A DNA stretch of 22,500 nucleotides, taken from NCBI RefSeq assembly GCF_964340395.1, contig NC_135557.1, positions 8,997,960 through 9,020,459 of the forward strand, written 5' to 3'. This document shows, piece by piece, positions 9,331-18,956 of the stretch. Made by a program: the position numbers and the translations under genes. The notes under the pieces are model-generated. The model was not told the DNA's origin and made no database searches. It saw only the letters and a list, made by a program, of their open reading frames with translations. Source of the DNA: Glandiceps talaboti. Lineage: Eukaryota; Hemichordata; Enteropneusta; Spengelidae. Within the stretch, counting starts at the first letter, position 1. Each line of letters starts with the position of its first letter.

Positions 9331-9924
9331 TTTATCAATTATCCTCGATAAATAAGGGTCATAAATATACAGGCAATGTGCATTGACAAGGACTATTTTA
9401 TTGTTGACAACTTAACATCTTGGTCACATTTCAACCAATGATGTTTACATTTGATTTCATTTCCATAATTCCTTACAAGCATTTTATATTTGCAGATAGA
9501 CTATTTTAATTATAATGAAATACATGCAGATTGACAACTATGGAGAAGAATACCAAAAGTGAAAAACGAACCATCACAGAATAAGATGTTTATCTCAGGA
9601 ACATACAATTGTTTATTTTTAACGATTCGTGCACCTTTATCCGAAATATCCGTATTAAGACAAACCTATCTAAGAGGTTGTTAACATTTTTAAAGTGAAT
9701 GTTCGATAATCAGTTTGAGATTGATTATAGAACAGAAACGTGTTCAATGAAAATGTCCCAATACTCATCTTGAATAAAATGAAAAATGTAAAAATCATAT
9801 CTCATGCATACATATTATATCCCAAAATAATTAAAACCAATAAGTTATACCCCTCTCAACTTGATACAAGAGTCGGTATCATGGCATGACATGCAATTCG
9901 TAGATATCAGTCTTGTCCCTGCTA
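9331..9924. other. AT-rich stretch, probably including the 3' UTR of the lectin gene
   Basis: No coding potential is seen. On the minus strand, downstream of the lectin stop at 9925, AATAAA occurs at about 9612-9617, a plausible polyadenylation signal about 310 bases after the stop. Confidence 0.4.
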
Positions 9925-10065
9925 TTAGCAAGTATACACTTCAACTCTAAGCGAGATGCCTCCAACCCAGGACTGCACAACAAAACGTACAAAACGTGCA
10001 GTGAACGAATAGTCATTCAACTCCTTGTACACGACAGTTGTCTTGTCATTATTTGCAGTAAAAAC
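9925..10065 (-). CDS. Lectin gene exon 8: end of the discoidin domain
   Basis: 46 codons and TAA. It encodes FTARFVRF and the closing ISLRVEVYTC, whose Cys normally bonds with the first Cys of the domain. Confidence 0.9.
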   Translation of the reverse strand, partial: VFTANNDKTTVVYKELNDYSFTARFVRFVVQSWVGGISLRVEVYTC

Positions 10066-11485
10066 CTGGAAAGAAGTACAAATTGAAAGTGTACATAATT
10101 AGCAAATAGCACATATATCTTGGAAGGAACTGTGCCATCTTTTCAGGATCTTGAAACAAATTCAATTATATAATACAAGTCAGCCAATCCGAAGTGACTT
10201 CACGATTGACCTATTTTAGTATATGTTAGATTCGACAGATGCTATGAAATTTAAATAGTTATAAACTTGCAAAAATATGAATATACCAGATCGTGCTTCC
10301 TGCCAAGGTCGTTACTGTACGTACTAGTGCTAATAACATTTCCCGTCAGTCATAGAATTACTAATGGAATTAATGCATATTAATAGAGATCCTTTCGTCC
10401 AAGAGTTATTGATGTCCGTTTGCAACTAAAGAATTGCCCCGTTCACACCTCACCTTAGCTAATTTAGTATTTGTTTCGTATTCTAAATGGCTAAAGTCTT
10501 TTTGGCATAATGTAAACTATTACCTCTCCCCATATAGCTAGTCAATACAATTTTATATGTAGGGAACCTGGTAGGACAGAGATAGTTTTTTGGAGGGTGT
10601 GAATTTGGCTTGAGGATGATCCAATGTGAAGTATGATGTGCATGCGTAAATGGTTGATTAAGTAATTTACATGAACATGACATTGATTCAGATGATAATT
10701 TCTCTCAGATGAATAACAATTATACTTCTTCGTATAAATCTTTTTAAAATTATACAATACAATATAAACCAAATTTTTCTGAAATAACAAGAAAAAGTTG
10801 CTTTACCTTAGCATTGCCATTAGCGTCATTAACATACTGCCAAGTTATGCGATCATCACTATACCGCAACTTATATGAAGTGACCCACTGACTGCAGCAA
10901 TCTTGTCGTCCCTAGAGGAAAAATCGATAAAGATACAATTTGTTATGTGCCATCATTGTCACCATGGTAATATCAAGTCATAACTTATCAGTAAATAGCT
11001 GTTGCCCAGCTGCTGGCAATCAAGTAGTGGATTGCGTATGATTGCATTATTGTACATCATTTGTTTTATCACATCAATAATAACAGCAGCGCTTACCTGT
11101 GTTGCTACCTTAATGACCTTCTTTGTCTCACCAAGATCAATTTGAAGCCACTCTCCAACTGTCGTGGTCTTTGCACACCAAGCACAAGAATAGCCCTTTT
11201 TACACCAATTCAACCTGCCATTGTAGGCCATGTGGTTACTATTAAAATTACTACTTGCTGTCATTTGGGAGTTTGGAATGTCTCCGTTCTCTATGCCAAC
11301 AGCTTTCCCAACACACTCTACAAAAGAATTGGCTATTTAATTGTCTTAAAATACACGATTGTGCACAAGTCAAGTCACCACCACCACCACCACCACCACC
11401 ACCATCACCACCACCACCAGCAGCAGCAGCAGCAGCGGAAACGAGCACCACCACTGGCACCACCACCACCACCACCACCACCACC

Positions 11486-11576
<91 letters not shown>

Positions 11577-14500
11577 CCACCACCACCACCACCACCACCA
11601 CCACCACCACCATCATCATCATCATCCCCGGACGCTGTCATCATCACTATCATTCTCGTCTCACTCGTGGTCAATCATTGTCTTCGTTATATATCAGTCC
11701 CAATTTAAACAGAGTTTACATCAACACTTACTTATTTTTCTTTCACAGATATAACCCATCTTCGTTGAGCAAGGGTAGTCATTCCATTTTCCTCCATCCT
11801 TTATGAGATGACAACAGTGTTCGTTTTGATTATAGTTGCTTGGTTCATTCTTTGCCCAATTCCAATAGGTAGTCTGTAAACACAACGCAGTACCGCTAAT
11901 ATCTAAGTTACCGAATTCTAAAAGATGTTAACTATATGTTATCTTATATCGCCGCCACTTTGTCTATATTGGCACACACACACACACACACACACTCACT
12001 CACACACGTACCTATATATATAAATATATATATATTTATTTATTCCCTTTTGACATTGTCAATTCTCCCGCTGTCGGTGTAGCTGTCTGTCTGTATTGTA
12101 TCTCGCTGTCTGTCCTGCTACTGACATGACTGAGTGACTGACTGACAAACTGTCTGTCTGTCTGTCTGTCTGTCTGCCTGTTTGTTTGTTTATAAAAGTT
12201 ATATGTCAATCTATGTATATATCTGTCTCTCGTTGTGTAACTGTACATGCACCCCCGGTTGAATTTAATTGTCTATGCAGCATAACTGTTTAACTTAAGG
12301 TGACGTACTTGTTCTTTGCTTTCCCACGTGAAATGGCCTTCACGTGCGATGTCAGTTAGTCCAATCCACAGATCATATATACCCATGACAAAGCCTTTTA
12401 TTCAAATGAAAAGAAAGTAATTTAGTTTAAAAGATATAACTACCTACGTATGTATGTATGTATGTATGTATGTATGTATGTATGTATGTATGTATGTATG
12501 TATTTGTGTTTTTAAATATAGATGAATACATAAATTAATTCTTCAGCTTATGTCACACTGTTCAGTTTAACAACATATTTTATTATAACTGTTATGGCCT
12601 ATGATCAGTCTATAGTTACTAAATGCTATAACTATCACTGAGACGACACATCAGACTTACACAAAGTACGCCATCTTTATTACAAGGTGACCTGACGTCA
12701 TCAACAACATTATACATGACCTTTGACCTATGACTGTGACTTCATACATTAACTCATATATACTAACATCTCCCTTTTTTCCAAGATTTGTATTTGTAAA
12801 CATCTGACTATGACATTATACAGTGTTTTGTTATTGCATTGTCTTTGGCAATTATGTCAAATCAGAGTAACGGTTATTGCATTGTCTTTGGCAATAATGT
12901 CAAATCTCAGGCGAGACAGTAGACTATACTGTAACGTGTTCATCAAAGCATATGATATGAAATCAATACTGTACTGTCAATAATTGTTCATTGTTCTCCG
13001 AGTCTTTATATCTTTATATGGTCCGTACTTGCAATTGACAGTTGCATGCATAACTGTACATTTATATAGTTGAACACAAACTATAACTAAGTTTAAACTT
13101 CAATTTAGACAGTAAAGTCTTTATACTTGTGTGGTGCAACGCTTTGCCTCCCACACCTTGTGGTTACTACTTTTGTTACTGGTGTTGAAACCAATGGCTT
13201 TGAGTCAATGATATTGTCTTTACATTTAGCTGTTGTGATGCTGGTTGACATATCCTTTTGTCCAGATGATCGCTGTTGTGGAAGACTGTTTCACAGTGTT
13301 TTCAATTTCTGACTTTACAGGATGAGATATTGTTGTTTTCTCAAACTTACTGGGTGTTATTTGTGTTGTATGTGGTTTGACATCACTATGATCTGGTCGT
13401 AGAAATTTCCTATTTCTTCGATACAGTTTACCTTGTTCTGACTCTATCAAGTATGAACGCGTGCCAACCTTTGCTACACACATTCCTTTCTCCCATGGTT
13501 CTCTATGTCTTATCGGCTGTAATCTCACCGAATCCCCTATCTCCAATGCTGGAAGTGGCTTAGCATGTTTGTCATATGCTGCTTTGGCTTTCTGACTTTT
13601 GGTTATGATGTTGTCATAAACACCATCAACAATTTGTGGTTTTAGTAATGGTTCAGATGTTGGTATAGTGGTTCTTGTCCTTCTGGACATCAGTTTTTGA
13701 ACTGGACTTGAACCATATATATCAGGTGTATTTCTCCATTCAAGCAAGGCTAATTGTATGCACTTACTATCACGTTTAGCTTTCTTAACAAGCTTCTTAG
13801 CAATCTTCACTGCTGACTCTACCTTGCCATTACTTTGGCTGTGATATGGCGAAGTAGTTGTGTGTTTAAACTCCCATTCGCTAGAAAAAGTGGAAAATTC
13901 ATCGCTGATGTATTGCGGACCATTGTCTGTTACCATATCCGCTATTCCATGTCTTGCGAAATGAATCTTGGTAGTATTGATTATAGTAGTAGACAAAGTG
14001 TCATTAAGTAAGTCTAACTCAAAATAATCACTGTAGTAGTCAACGGTGACTAGATAATTTTCTCCATATAATGCGAAGAGATCTTGACCGACCTTCGACC
14101 ATGGTGTGCTGGGAATTTTATGTGTCATTAATGGTTCCTTTTGTTGTTTGGCTAGGAAGTCATTACAAATTCCACATGACTGTACTTTGTCCCTAATTTC
14201 TGCTACCATACCTGGCCAAAAAAGAACGTCACGAGCTCTCCTCACACAAGCATCCGGGCCTAAGTGGCTAGAATGCGCTCTCGCAATCATCTGTGATCGC
14301 ATACTAACTGGAATAATTACCTTCATCCCCTTGTACAAAACACCGTCTTGTACAGTGAGTTCATCTCTGAAATTCCAATACTCTAGGATGCAAACTGGAA
14401 CGCTATCTCTCGAGTCTGGCCATCCTATCATAACTGTACTCATTAAAGTTTGCAATTGTGCATCTGCATTGGTGCACGACTTTACTTGCTGGTGTGTGCC

Positions 14501-17500
14501 TTCAGATAAACGCATATATTCTACCTGATTGATCTCAGCAATTTCATGAAACAATTGCTTCTCTCTAGAAAGCTGGAATATCTGGTAATCTGGTGTGCTT
14601 TCCTCCTTGATGTCTGCATATGTACTGGGCTCGTAAGCTCTGCTCAACATGTCTGCAATGAACATCTTAGATCCTGGTAAGTACTCAACATGTAGGTTGT
14701 ATTTCTGCAATCGAAGCAGCATTCTCTGAAGCCGTTTAGGCGAAGAGTGTATTGGTTTGGTGAAAATCGGGACCAAGGGTTTGTGGTCTGATTCAACTGA
14801 TATAGATTCTCTACCATGCAAATACTGGTCAAACCTACAGCATGCGAATACTATAGCCAAACATTCCTTTTCTATCTGCGCGTATCTGCGTTCTGTTGCT
14901 GAGAGTGATCGAGATGCGAATGCTACTGGCTGTCCACACTGTAGTAATGTAGCACCTAGTCCCGACTCTGAGGCGTCACACTGAATCGTAACTTCACTTT
15001 GTACGTCATAGTACTTGAGTAGTGGTGCTGTGCTGATAAGCTGTTGTATGGTGGCAAAAGCTTCTGCTTGCTGGCTTTCCCATACGAACTCTATATTCTT
15101 CTCCATTATCTTACGCAGAGGTTCACAAACTTCAGAGAGTTTGGGCATGAACCTAGATAAGTAGTTGATACATCCAAGCAGGCGCTGTACTGCCTTCTTA
15201 TCGCTTGGTGGTGGCATATTGGTAATTGCAGACACCTTCATAGGATCTGGCTTCAATCCTTCACTGGTGAACAGCTGACCCATAAAGGAGACTTCCTTTT
15301 TCCTGAGTCTGAACTTCTTCTTATTCAGCTTTAGATTAGTCTTGCGTGCTCGGTCTAGAAGTTTCATCAGATTTTTGTCATGATCTCTGACTGCTTCTTC
15401 CATTGTGTTTCCACAACCGTAGCACAGAATGTCATATCGACTATGGCTTCTACGCCATTTAATCCAGATAATACCTCATTTTGACGACGCTGGTACTCCT
15501 CAGGAGCACTGCTGATGCCTTGTGGCATTCTTAGGTAACGATAACGACCATACGGCGTCCAAAATGTAGTCAGGTGAGAGCTCTCTTCATCTAACTTTAT
15601 CTGGAAGAAACCATCTTTGGCATCCAATACTGTAAATACCTTGGCATTTGCCAGTTTGGGCAACAGTTCGTCCACTGTAGGCAATTGGTATTTTGGTCTC
15701 TTGATCGCTCTATTCAAGTCTCTTGGATCCAAACATACTCTTAGCTTATTTGGTTTCTGTACTGCTACAAGGCTGCTGATCCAGTCAGTTGGTTCTGTTA
15801 CCTTGGCTATGATGCCTTGTTTCTCCATTTCATCAATTCTAGTCTTTAGTTTCTCCTTCAAAGGCACTGGTACTCGACGCGGAGCGTGCTGAACTGGCTG
15901 AACAGTAGGATCTACCTGGATATGATATTCACCAGGTAAACATCCAAGTCCTGTGAATATATCTTTATATTCACGCATAATATGCTCAAATGATACAGGC
16001 TTGTATTCCTCTCCTTGTATCATATTCACTGACTTGGTAAGCTGAAGTGACAACCATCCATTCCTAATGCAAGTGTTGCCATCTATAATGGGCCATGGTG
16101 CTTGCCTTAGAATGTCAAATGTTGTGCGATGTTTACAACCGTTGCTATGACTAACAGTCAACGTGTATGTACCCAATGGAGTAATCACTCTACCATCATA
16201 CAGCTTGATTTTGCCTTTCGGCGGATCCAATTTCACACGACCTATTTGCAAAATGTTCTGTAGATCTGTGTATGACATGGCACTACATGTCGCTCCAGAG
16301 TCAAGCTGTACAGAGACTGTAGATGGATATGCCGCGTGAAATGTTAAAGGTACCATAAATGCTGACTTGACATCCATATGTTGTACTGCACCCAGACGAT
16401 GAACAGTAAAAATGGAATCATTAGAATCCTCAGAATCATCCTCATATCTGTCTTGGGCTGTAGTGTGATGCACTTTCTTAGATCCCTGTCTGGACATTCT
16501 TCTATGTCCCAGACATACAGCTGCAAAGTGATTAGGTTTGCCACACTTGTTACAGTTTTTTCCATAGGCAGGACATCTGCTTTTATCTCTAGCATGATCT
16601 GAACCACAATACTTGCATACACTGCTTGTGTTTTGTTTCTTGTAGTTTCCTGATCTGTCATTCTTGACTTGCTTTCCCTTGCTTCGGGTGTTGCCTTGAC
16701 GACTCTGCTTATGTACACCATGTACAGTATCTTGTATTTCTGTAGATTCTTTCATCTGCTCTTTGTGTACTCTTGTCTGTTCATTTACTCTCAGTGCTTC
16801 AATACATCTACTCAGGTCAGGGACTGGGCGTTCCCTTAGCAACCTGTCTCTAGTAGCTGAATCGTGAGTGCCCATAACTAGTCTATCTCGTATCAAACTG
16901 TTATTCAGAGTGTCAAACTCACAAGACTCTGCTAGTTGGCGCAGTCTCACTACATATTGGTCAATAGTTTCGTGGTCAGTTTGGTTAGCAGAACCAAATT
17001 TAACCCTTTCAAATAGTAGATGCTTTTGAGGCACAAAATGGTCACTTAGTGCTTTCAAAATCTTATCTGGGTCTTTCTTGTCATCTTCGGACAAGGTAGT
17101 GAGGCTTTTCATGACTTTGACGCAGTCCATACCCATTACACTACACAGGGCTCCAGCTTGAACTTCTTTGGATTTTTCTTTCAACTCAGTGGCAGTGGTA
17201 TAGTAGTCCCAAGCTGCTTTAAAATTGTTCCAATTCGTGGAAACATCCCCTTTCACGTTCATGGGTTGCGGTGCTGGTATCTGGTATGAAGCCATAATGT
17301 TTCTAATCGAAACGTGTACTTACGGCTAGGTTAGCTGATACCACGTGTCTGTGCTGAGACGTCGGAAGTTGTGGAAATTTCCGTGAAGAAACAATCAGTT
17401 TCGCTCGCAATTATGGACTCTACTGCATCAAAATACTGCTACTCACTAGTCGCTGACGACCCAAGTTTACTTCTGACACCATGTTATGGCCTATGACCAG

Positions 17501-18930
17501 TCTATAGTTACTAAATGCTATAACTATCACTGAGACGACACATCAGACTTACACAAAGTACGCCATCTTTATTACAAGGTGACCTGACGTCATCAACAAC
17601 ATTATACATGACCTTTGACCTATGACTGTGACTTCATACATTAACTCATATATACTAACAATAACCTCAGTGTGAACGCTATAAACCTTTCAGTAAATTT
17701 CTTGTTGGTCACACGCATAGTCAGGTGCCCGGGTGCATCCATTGGACAGCAATGGTTAAAGAAGTCCTCATTATCATTCCATTATAAATTATAGAATTTG
17801 CTTTTAATGTACAAGGAATTAATGATGGAAAGCTTTGTGTTGCTGCTTAAATTTTGTTTTCATTAACATTTCCCTTGTTTAAATAAAACGAAAATAATTT
17901 TTAAAAATGCACTTCTCACAAATTACTTATTACTCTTATATATGTACATGTTCAGGCAATGATTGCACTTCACTTGATGCTCTATAATGTGCAAAATGAT
18001 ACAAACCTTTTACAAACAACTGTTCTTCTTCATCATTTACCGTCACCAAAATGCCTCCCGCAGCTGTGCACACTTGTTTAGCGTCGTTGAACGTGTATTT
18101 CTGGTATTCTGCGATAAAGTAGCAACTCTCACGAAAGGATATCCAGCCTGAGTCACATTTATACCCTTCAGAAAAAACCAACAAGTATGAACACTTCATC
18201 ATCTATGTCTGTCACCAATCTCGCAATTGTCACTGGTCACTAGATATTAAAAGGTATTTTCCACCAACAGGTTAATTGTATCTGTCGCGCCAGATTACGT
18301 ATTACGATAACCACTTTCCCACAGTCCTTTGCGTCTGAGCCTGCTCAGTCTGGATTGCAAGTTCCCTATTGATTTCGACCTTTACCTAAAACTCAGACCA
18401 CTAACTTTTTAGTGGTCTGAGCCTAAACTTAGTCTGTAGTTGACCGCGTTTCCTCCTGATTTTAAGTGAAAATAGTTTGTTACTTGCCAAACAAAGTAAC
18501 AGTTACAGCAAATATTTCGAGGCACATGTCAAATACACAAAACAGTAAAATAGTTCAGATTACACCGAGTACAGTAGGTTACTAACCGTTGAAAGTACGC
18601 CAAACTTTGGCTTGGTATCCGGTTGTAAACAGCCGTGAAAAGGGTTTACACTGTTACATCGTTAGTCAACAATTCGCACATTCTGAAGTTGTGACTTGGT
18701 TTGATCATATTAAGAGTATATCAAACATGGCCCATTAATCGTAAATCTTGACAAGGGAGAAAAACGTTGAATACTGCCATCACGTGATCTTGACGTGCAC
18801 GACTTTGTTTTCACGCTTATGTTTGGGAAATTAATGCATATATATTAAGCATACTTTAGATGTTAAGTTACGTACCTGATGAGAACGACACAGCCACCGA
18901 GAATAGACAGAATACAACAACACACTTCAT
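9925..18930 (-). CDS. Secreted C-type lectin with a C-terminal F5/8-type C (discoidin) domain, seven coding exons
   Basis: The exons 18930-18876, 18165-18007, 12394-12309, 11873-11732, 11317-11097, 10911-10807 and 10065-9925 have GT-AG boundaries and matching phases. They total 909 nt, so 302 residues plus TAA. Residues 1-18 are a hydrophobic signal peptide. About 20-140 is a long-form C-type lectin domain with a WIGL motif (LWIGLTD), a WND motif and conserved Cys; the sugar-binding tripeptide position reads EPS rather than EPN or QPD. About 142-302 is a discoidin domain starting and ending with Cys, with ASS, GEWLQIDLG and a final ISLRVEVYTC. The protein is presumably extracellular and binds carbohydrate or membranes, perhaps in defence or adhesion. 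Ligand and orthology are unknown. A retrotransposon fills most of its third coding-region intron. Confidence 0.87.
10066..10806 (-). other. Lectin intron between exons 7 and 8
   Basis: AT-rich, with GTAAAG and CAG boundaries. The open frames in it have no recognisable domains. Nothing else is seen. Confidence 0.7.
10807..10911 (-). CDS. Lectin gene exon 7: middle of the discoidin domain
   Basis: 35 codons with VTSYKLRYSDDRITWQYV, a strongly conserved discoidin strand pair. Acceptor TTCCTCTAG, donor GTAAAG, phase 0 on both sides. Confidence 0.9.
11097..11317 (-). CDS. Lectin gene exon 6: first half of the discoidin domain
   Basis: It begins with the domain's first Cys (CVGKAVGIENGDIPNSQ) and contains TASSNFNSN, a Cys-rich insert (WCKKGYSCAWC) and GEWLQIDLGETKKV. 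Ends VATQ before GTAAGC. Confidence 0.9.
11318..11731 (-). other. Lectin intron between exons 5 and 6, mostly trinucleotide repeat
   Basis: Bounded by GTAAGT at 11731 and TTTTGTAG at 11318. The CAC/CAT/CAG tract at 11376-11625 makes up more than half of it. Confidence 0.75.
11376..11625 (+). repeat. Compound (CAC)n-(CAG)n-(CAC)n-(CAT)n-(CAC)n-(CAT)n trinucleotide repeat
   Basis: Blocks in order: CAC with CAT interruptions, six CAG-type units (about 11418-11435), a short unique spacer, CAC (about 11456-11499), CAT (about 11500-11574), CAC (about 11575-11610), CAT (to 11625). It lies inside an intron. The poly-His, poly-Pro, poly-Asp and poly-Thr frames over it are not genes. Confidence 0.97.
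11732..11873 (-). CDS. Lectin gene exon 5: Ca2+/sugar-site part of the C-type lectin domain
   Basis: It encodes NEPSNYNQNEHCC, then KWNDYPC, then GYICE, the end of a C-type lectin domain. The donor is A followed by GTAAGT, phase 1. Confidence 0.9.
11874..12308 (-). other. Lectin intron between exons 4 and 5, with simple repeats
   Basis: It contains (CA)n at about 11973-12006, TA-rich sequence at 12014-12040 and a (TGTC)n/(TTTG)n tract at about 12147-12192. No gene is seen. Confidence 0.75.
12309..12394 (-). CDS. Lectin gene exon 4: WIGL part of the C-type lectin domain
   Basis: It encodes LWIGLTDIAREGHFTWESK. The 86-nt length and phases match exons 3 and 5 exactly, and the donor is GTACGT. 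The acceptor (AATAAAAG) is weak but has a pyrimidine-rich run upstream. Confidence 0.82.
12448..12503 (+). repeat. (TATG)n microsatellite
   Basis: About 14 uninterrupted units of a 4-base repeat, the same motif as the large array at 8937-9322. Confidence 0.95.
12585..12589. repeat. Target-site duplication ATAAC, left copy
   Basis: It matches 17661-17665 exactly and sits directly outside the LTR. Confidence 0.93.
12590..12768 (-). repeat. 3' LTR of element B
   Basis: 179 bp. On the minus strand it holds TATATATGAG near its start, a perfect CRE (TGACGTCA, 12693-12700), a perfect DR1 (AGGTCAAAGGTCA, 12717-12729), an AATAAA signal (12676-12681) and an AAGATGGCG YY1-like core next to it. Confidence 0.96.
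12781..13225 (-). other. 3' untranslated region of element B with a tandem repeat
   Basis: There is no coding sequence between the integrase stop and the purine tract. It contains two copies of a 34-base unit (12830-12863 and 12873-12906, one mismatch, period 43), each starting GTTATTGCATTGTCTTTGGC. Confidence 0.8.
13226..15430 (-). CDS. Reverse transcriptase end, RNase H and integrase of element B, after a frameshift
   Basis: This is the continuation of the polyprotein in another frame; the open stretch starts near 15403. It begins with the RT thumb region (LNKKKFRLRKKEVSFMGQL). RNase H follows with its acidic residues (IQCDASESGLGA, IEKECLA, ESDHKPL). Integrase has an HHCC zinc site (HSSHLGPDACV, CGICNDF) and the catalytic triad in TVDYYSDYF, VTDNGPQY and GKVESAV, with 35 residues between the second Asp and the Glu. 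A basic C-terminal domain with GDSVRLQP and RRNRKFLRPDH ends at 13226. There is no chromodomain or PHD finger. Apart from the upstream shift no break is seen. Confidence 0.93.
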   Translation of the reverse strand: MLCYGCGNTMEEAVRDHDKNLMKLLDRARKTNLKLNKKKFRLRKKEVSFMGQLFTSEGLKPDPMKVSAITNMPPPSDKKAVQRLLGCINYLSRFMPKLSEVCEPLRKIMEKNIEFVWESQQAEAFATIQQLISTAPLLKYYDVQSEVTIQCDASESGLGATLLQCGQPVAFASRSLSATERRYAQIEKECLAIVFACCRFDQYLHGRESISVESDHKPLVPIFTKPIHSSPKRLQRMLLRLQKYNLHVEYLPGSKMFIADMLSRAYEPSTYADIKEESTPDYQIFQLSREKQLFHEIAEINQVEYMRLSEGTHQQVKSCTNADAQLQTLMSTVMIGWPDSRDSVPVCILEYWNFRDELTVQDGVLYKGMKVIIPVSMRSQMIARAHSSHLGPDACVRRARDVLFWPGMVAEIRDKVQSCGICNDFLAKQQKEPLMTHKIPSTPWSKVGQDLFALYGENYLVTVDYYSDYFELDLLNDTLSTTIINTTKIHFARHGIADMVTDNGPQYISDEFSTFSSEWEFKHTTTSPYHSQSNGKVESAVKIAKKLVKKAKRDSKCIQLALLEWRNTPDIYGSSPVQKLMSRRTRTTIPTSEPLLKPQIVDGVYDNIITKSQKAKAAYDKHAKPLPALEIGDSVRLQPIRHREPWEKGMCVAKVGTRSYLIESEQGKLYRRNRKFLRPDHSDVKPHTTQITPSKFEKTTISHPVKSEIENTVKQSSTTAIIWTKGYVNQHHNS
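15406..17295 (-). CDS. Gag-protease-reverse transcriptase of element B, 5' part of the polyprotein
   Basis: ATG at 17295 lies about 187 bases inside the 5' LTR. Residues 1-190 are a Gag domain (WNNFKAAWDYY, later HETIDQYVVRLRQLAESC). Residues 227-261 hold two zinc knuckles, one unusual (C-x2-C-x3-H-x6-C) and one standard (C-x2-C-x4-H-x4-C). The aspartic protease active site is LDSGAT (Asp332). Reverse transcriptase motifs follow: RVCLDPRDLN, FTVLDAKDGFFQI and LRMPQGISSAPEEYQ. The frame breaks inside the catalytic IVDD motif at about 15433-15438, where two extra bases shift it; translation then ends near 15367. Everything before the shift looks intact. Gag, protease and reverse transcriptase are read in one frame without a gag-pol shift. 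Confidence 0.93.
17461..17481 (-). other. Primer-binding site of element B
   Basis: Minus-strand TGGTGTCAGAAGTAAACTTG starts directly after the 5' LTR. TGG pairs with the CCA end of a tRNA. The tRNA identity is not determined. Confidence 0.75.
17482..17660 (-). repeat. 5' LTR of element B
   Basis: 179 bp, one substitution from the 3' copy. As the promoter-bearing LTR it has CRE at 17585-17592 and DR1 at 17609-17621. Confidence 0.96.
17661..17665. repeat. Target-site duplication ATAAC, right copy
   Basis: It matches 12585-12589. Confidence 0.93.
17666..18006 (-). other. Remainder of the lectin intron upstream of element B
   Basis: AT-rich intron sequence without a recognisable gene or repeat. 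A CCCGGG site lies near 17730. Confidence 0.6.
18007..18165 (-). CDS. Lectin gene exon 3: first part of the C-type lectin domain
   Basis: It encodes the N-terminal Cys-Trp segment (YKCDSGWISF), the Cys of SCYF, and the helix with QVCTAAGGILVTVNDEEEQ, a standard C-type lectin start. Acceptor TTTTTTCTGAAG; donor GTTTGT after 18007, phase 1. Confidence 0.88.
18166..18875 (-). other. Lectin intron between exons 2 and 3
   Basis: Bounded by GTACGT (18875) and TTTTTTCTGAAG (18166). It contains a 12-bp-stem hairpin at 18392-18421. Nothing else is recognised. Confidence 0.7.
18392..18421. repeat. Perfect 12-bp stem hairpin
   Basis: CTCAGACCACTA, a six-base loop, then TAGTGGTCTGAG. A related hairpin occurs at 20123-20153. 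Confidence 0.85.
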
Positions 18931-18956
18931 CTCTATAACTTGGTTTGACAATTCAC
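18876..18956 (-). CDS. Lectin gene exon 2: end of 5' UTR and signal peptide
   Basis: An acceptor (TCTTCGCCACAG) precedes 18956. ATG is at 18930-18928 and encodes a typical signal peptide (MKCVVVFCLFSVAVSFSS). The exon ends at 18876 before GTACGT, leaving phase 1. Confidence 0.85.

Larger units (their letters stand above)
12590..17660 (-). mobile_element. Ty3/gypsy LTR retrotransposon B (5071 bp), nearly intact
   Basis: Identical-length 179-bp LTRs (12590-12768 and 17482-17660) begin TGTTA and end TAACA. They differ at one base (12604 T against 17496 C). The direct repeat ATAAC flanks the whole element (12585-12589 and 17661-17665). Next to the 5' LTR, the minus-strand sequence TGGTGTCAGAAGT is a tRNA primer-binding site of the kind common in Mag-like elements. 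A purine tract (AAAAAAGGGAGA, 12769-12780) precedes the 3' LTR. It encodes gag, protease, reverse transcriptase, RNase H and integrase in the usual Ty3/gypsy order, with one frameshift. It sits in an intron of the lectin gene in the same transcriptional direction. Confidence 0.96.

Noticed and set aside
8892-9355. Long open frames of Tyr/Val/Cys/Met or Thr/His/Ile on both strands
   Set aside because: They are translations of the TATG microsatellite, which lacks stops in several frames.
11251-11806. Poly-His, poly-Pro, poly-Thr, poly-Asp and poly-Met frames
   Set aside because: They are artefacts of the CAC/CAT array, and the region is an intron of the lectin gene.
14106-14984. Plus-strand frames within the pol region of element B
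   Set aside because: They are shadows of the RNase H and integrase frame on the minus strand.
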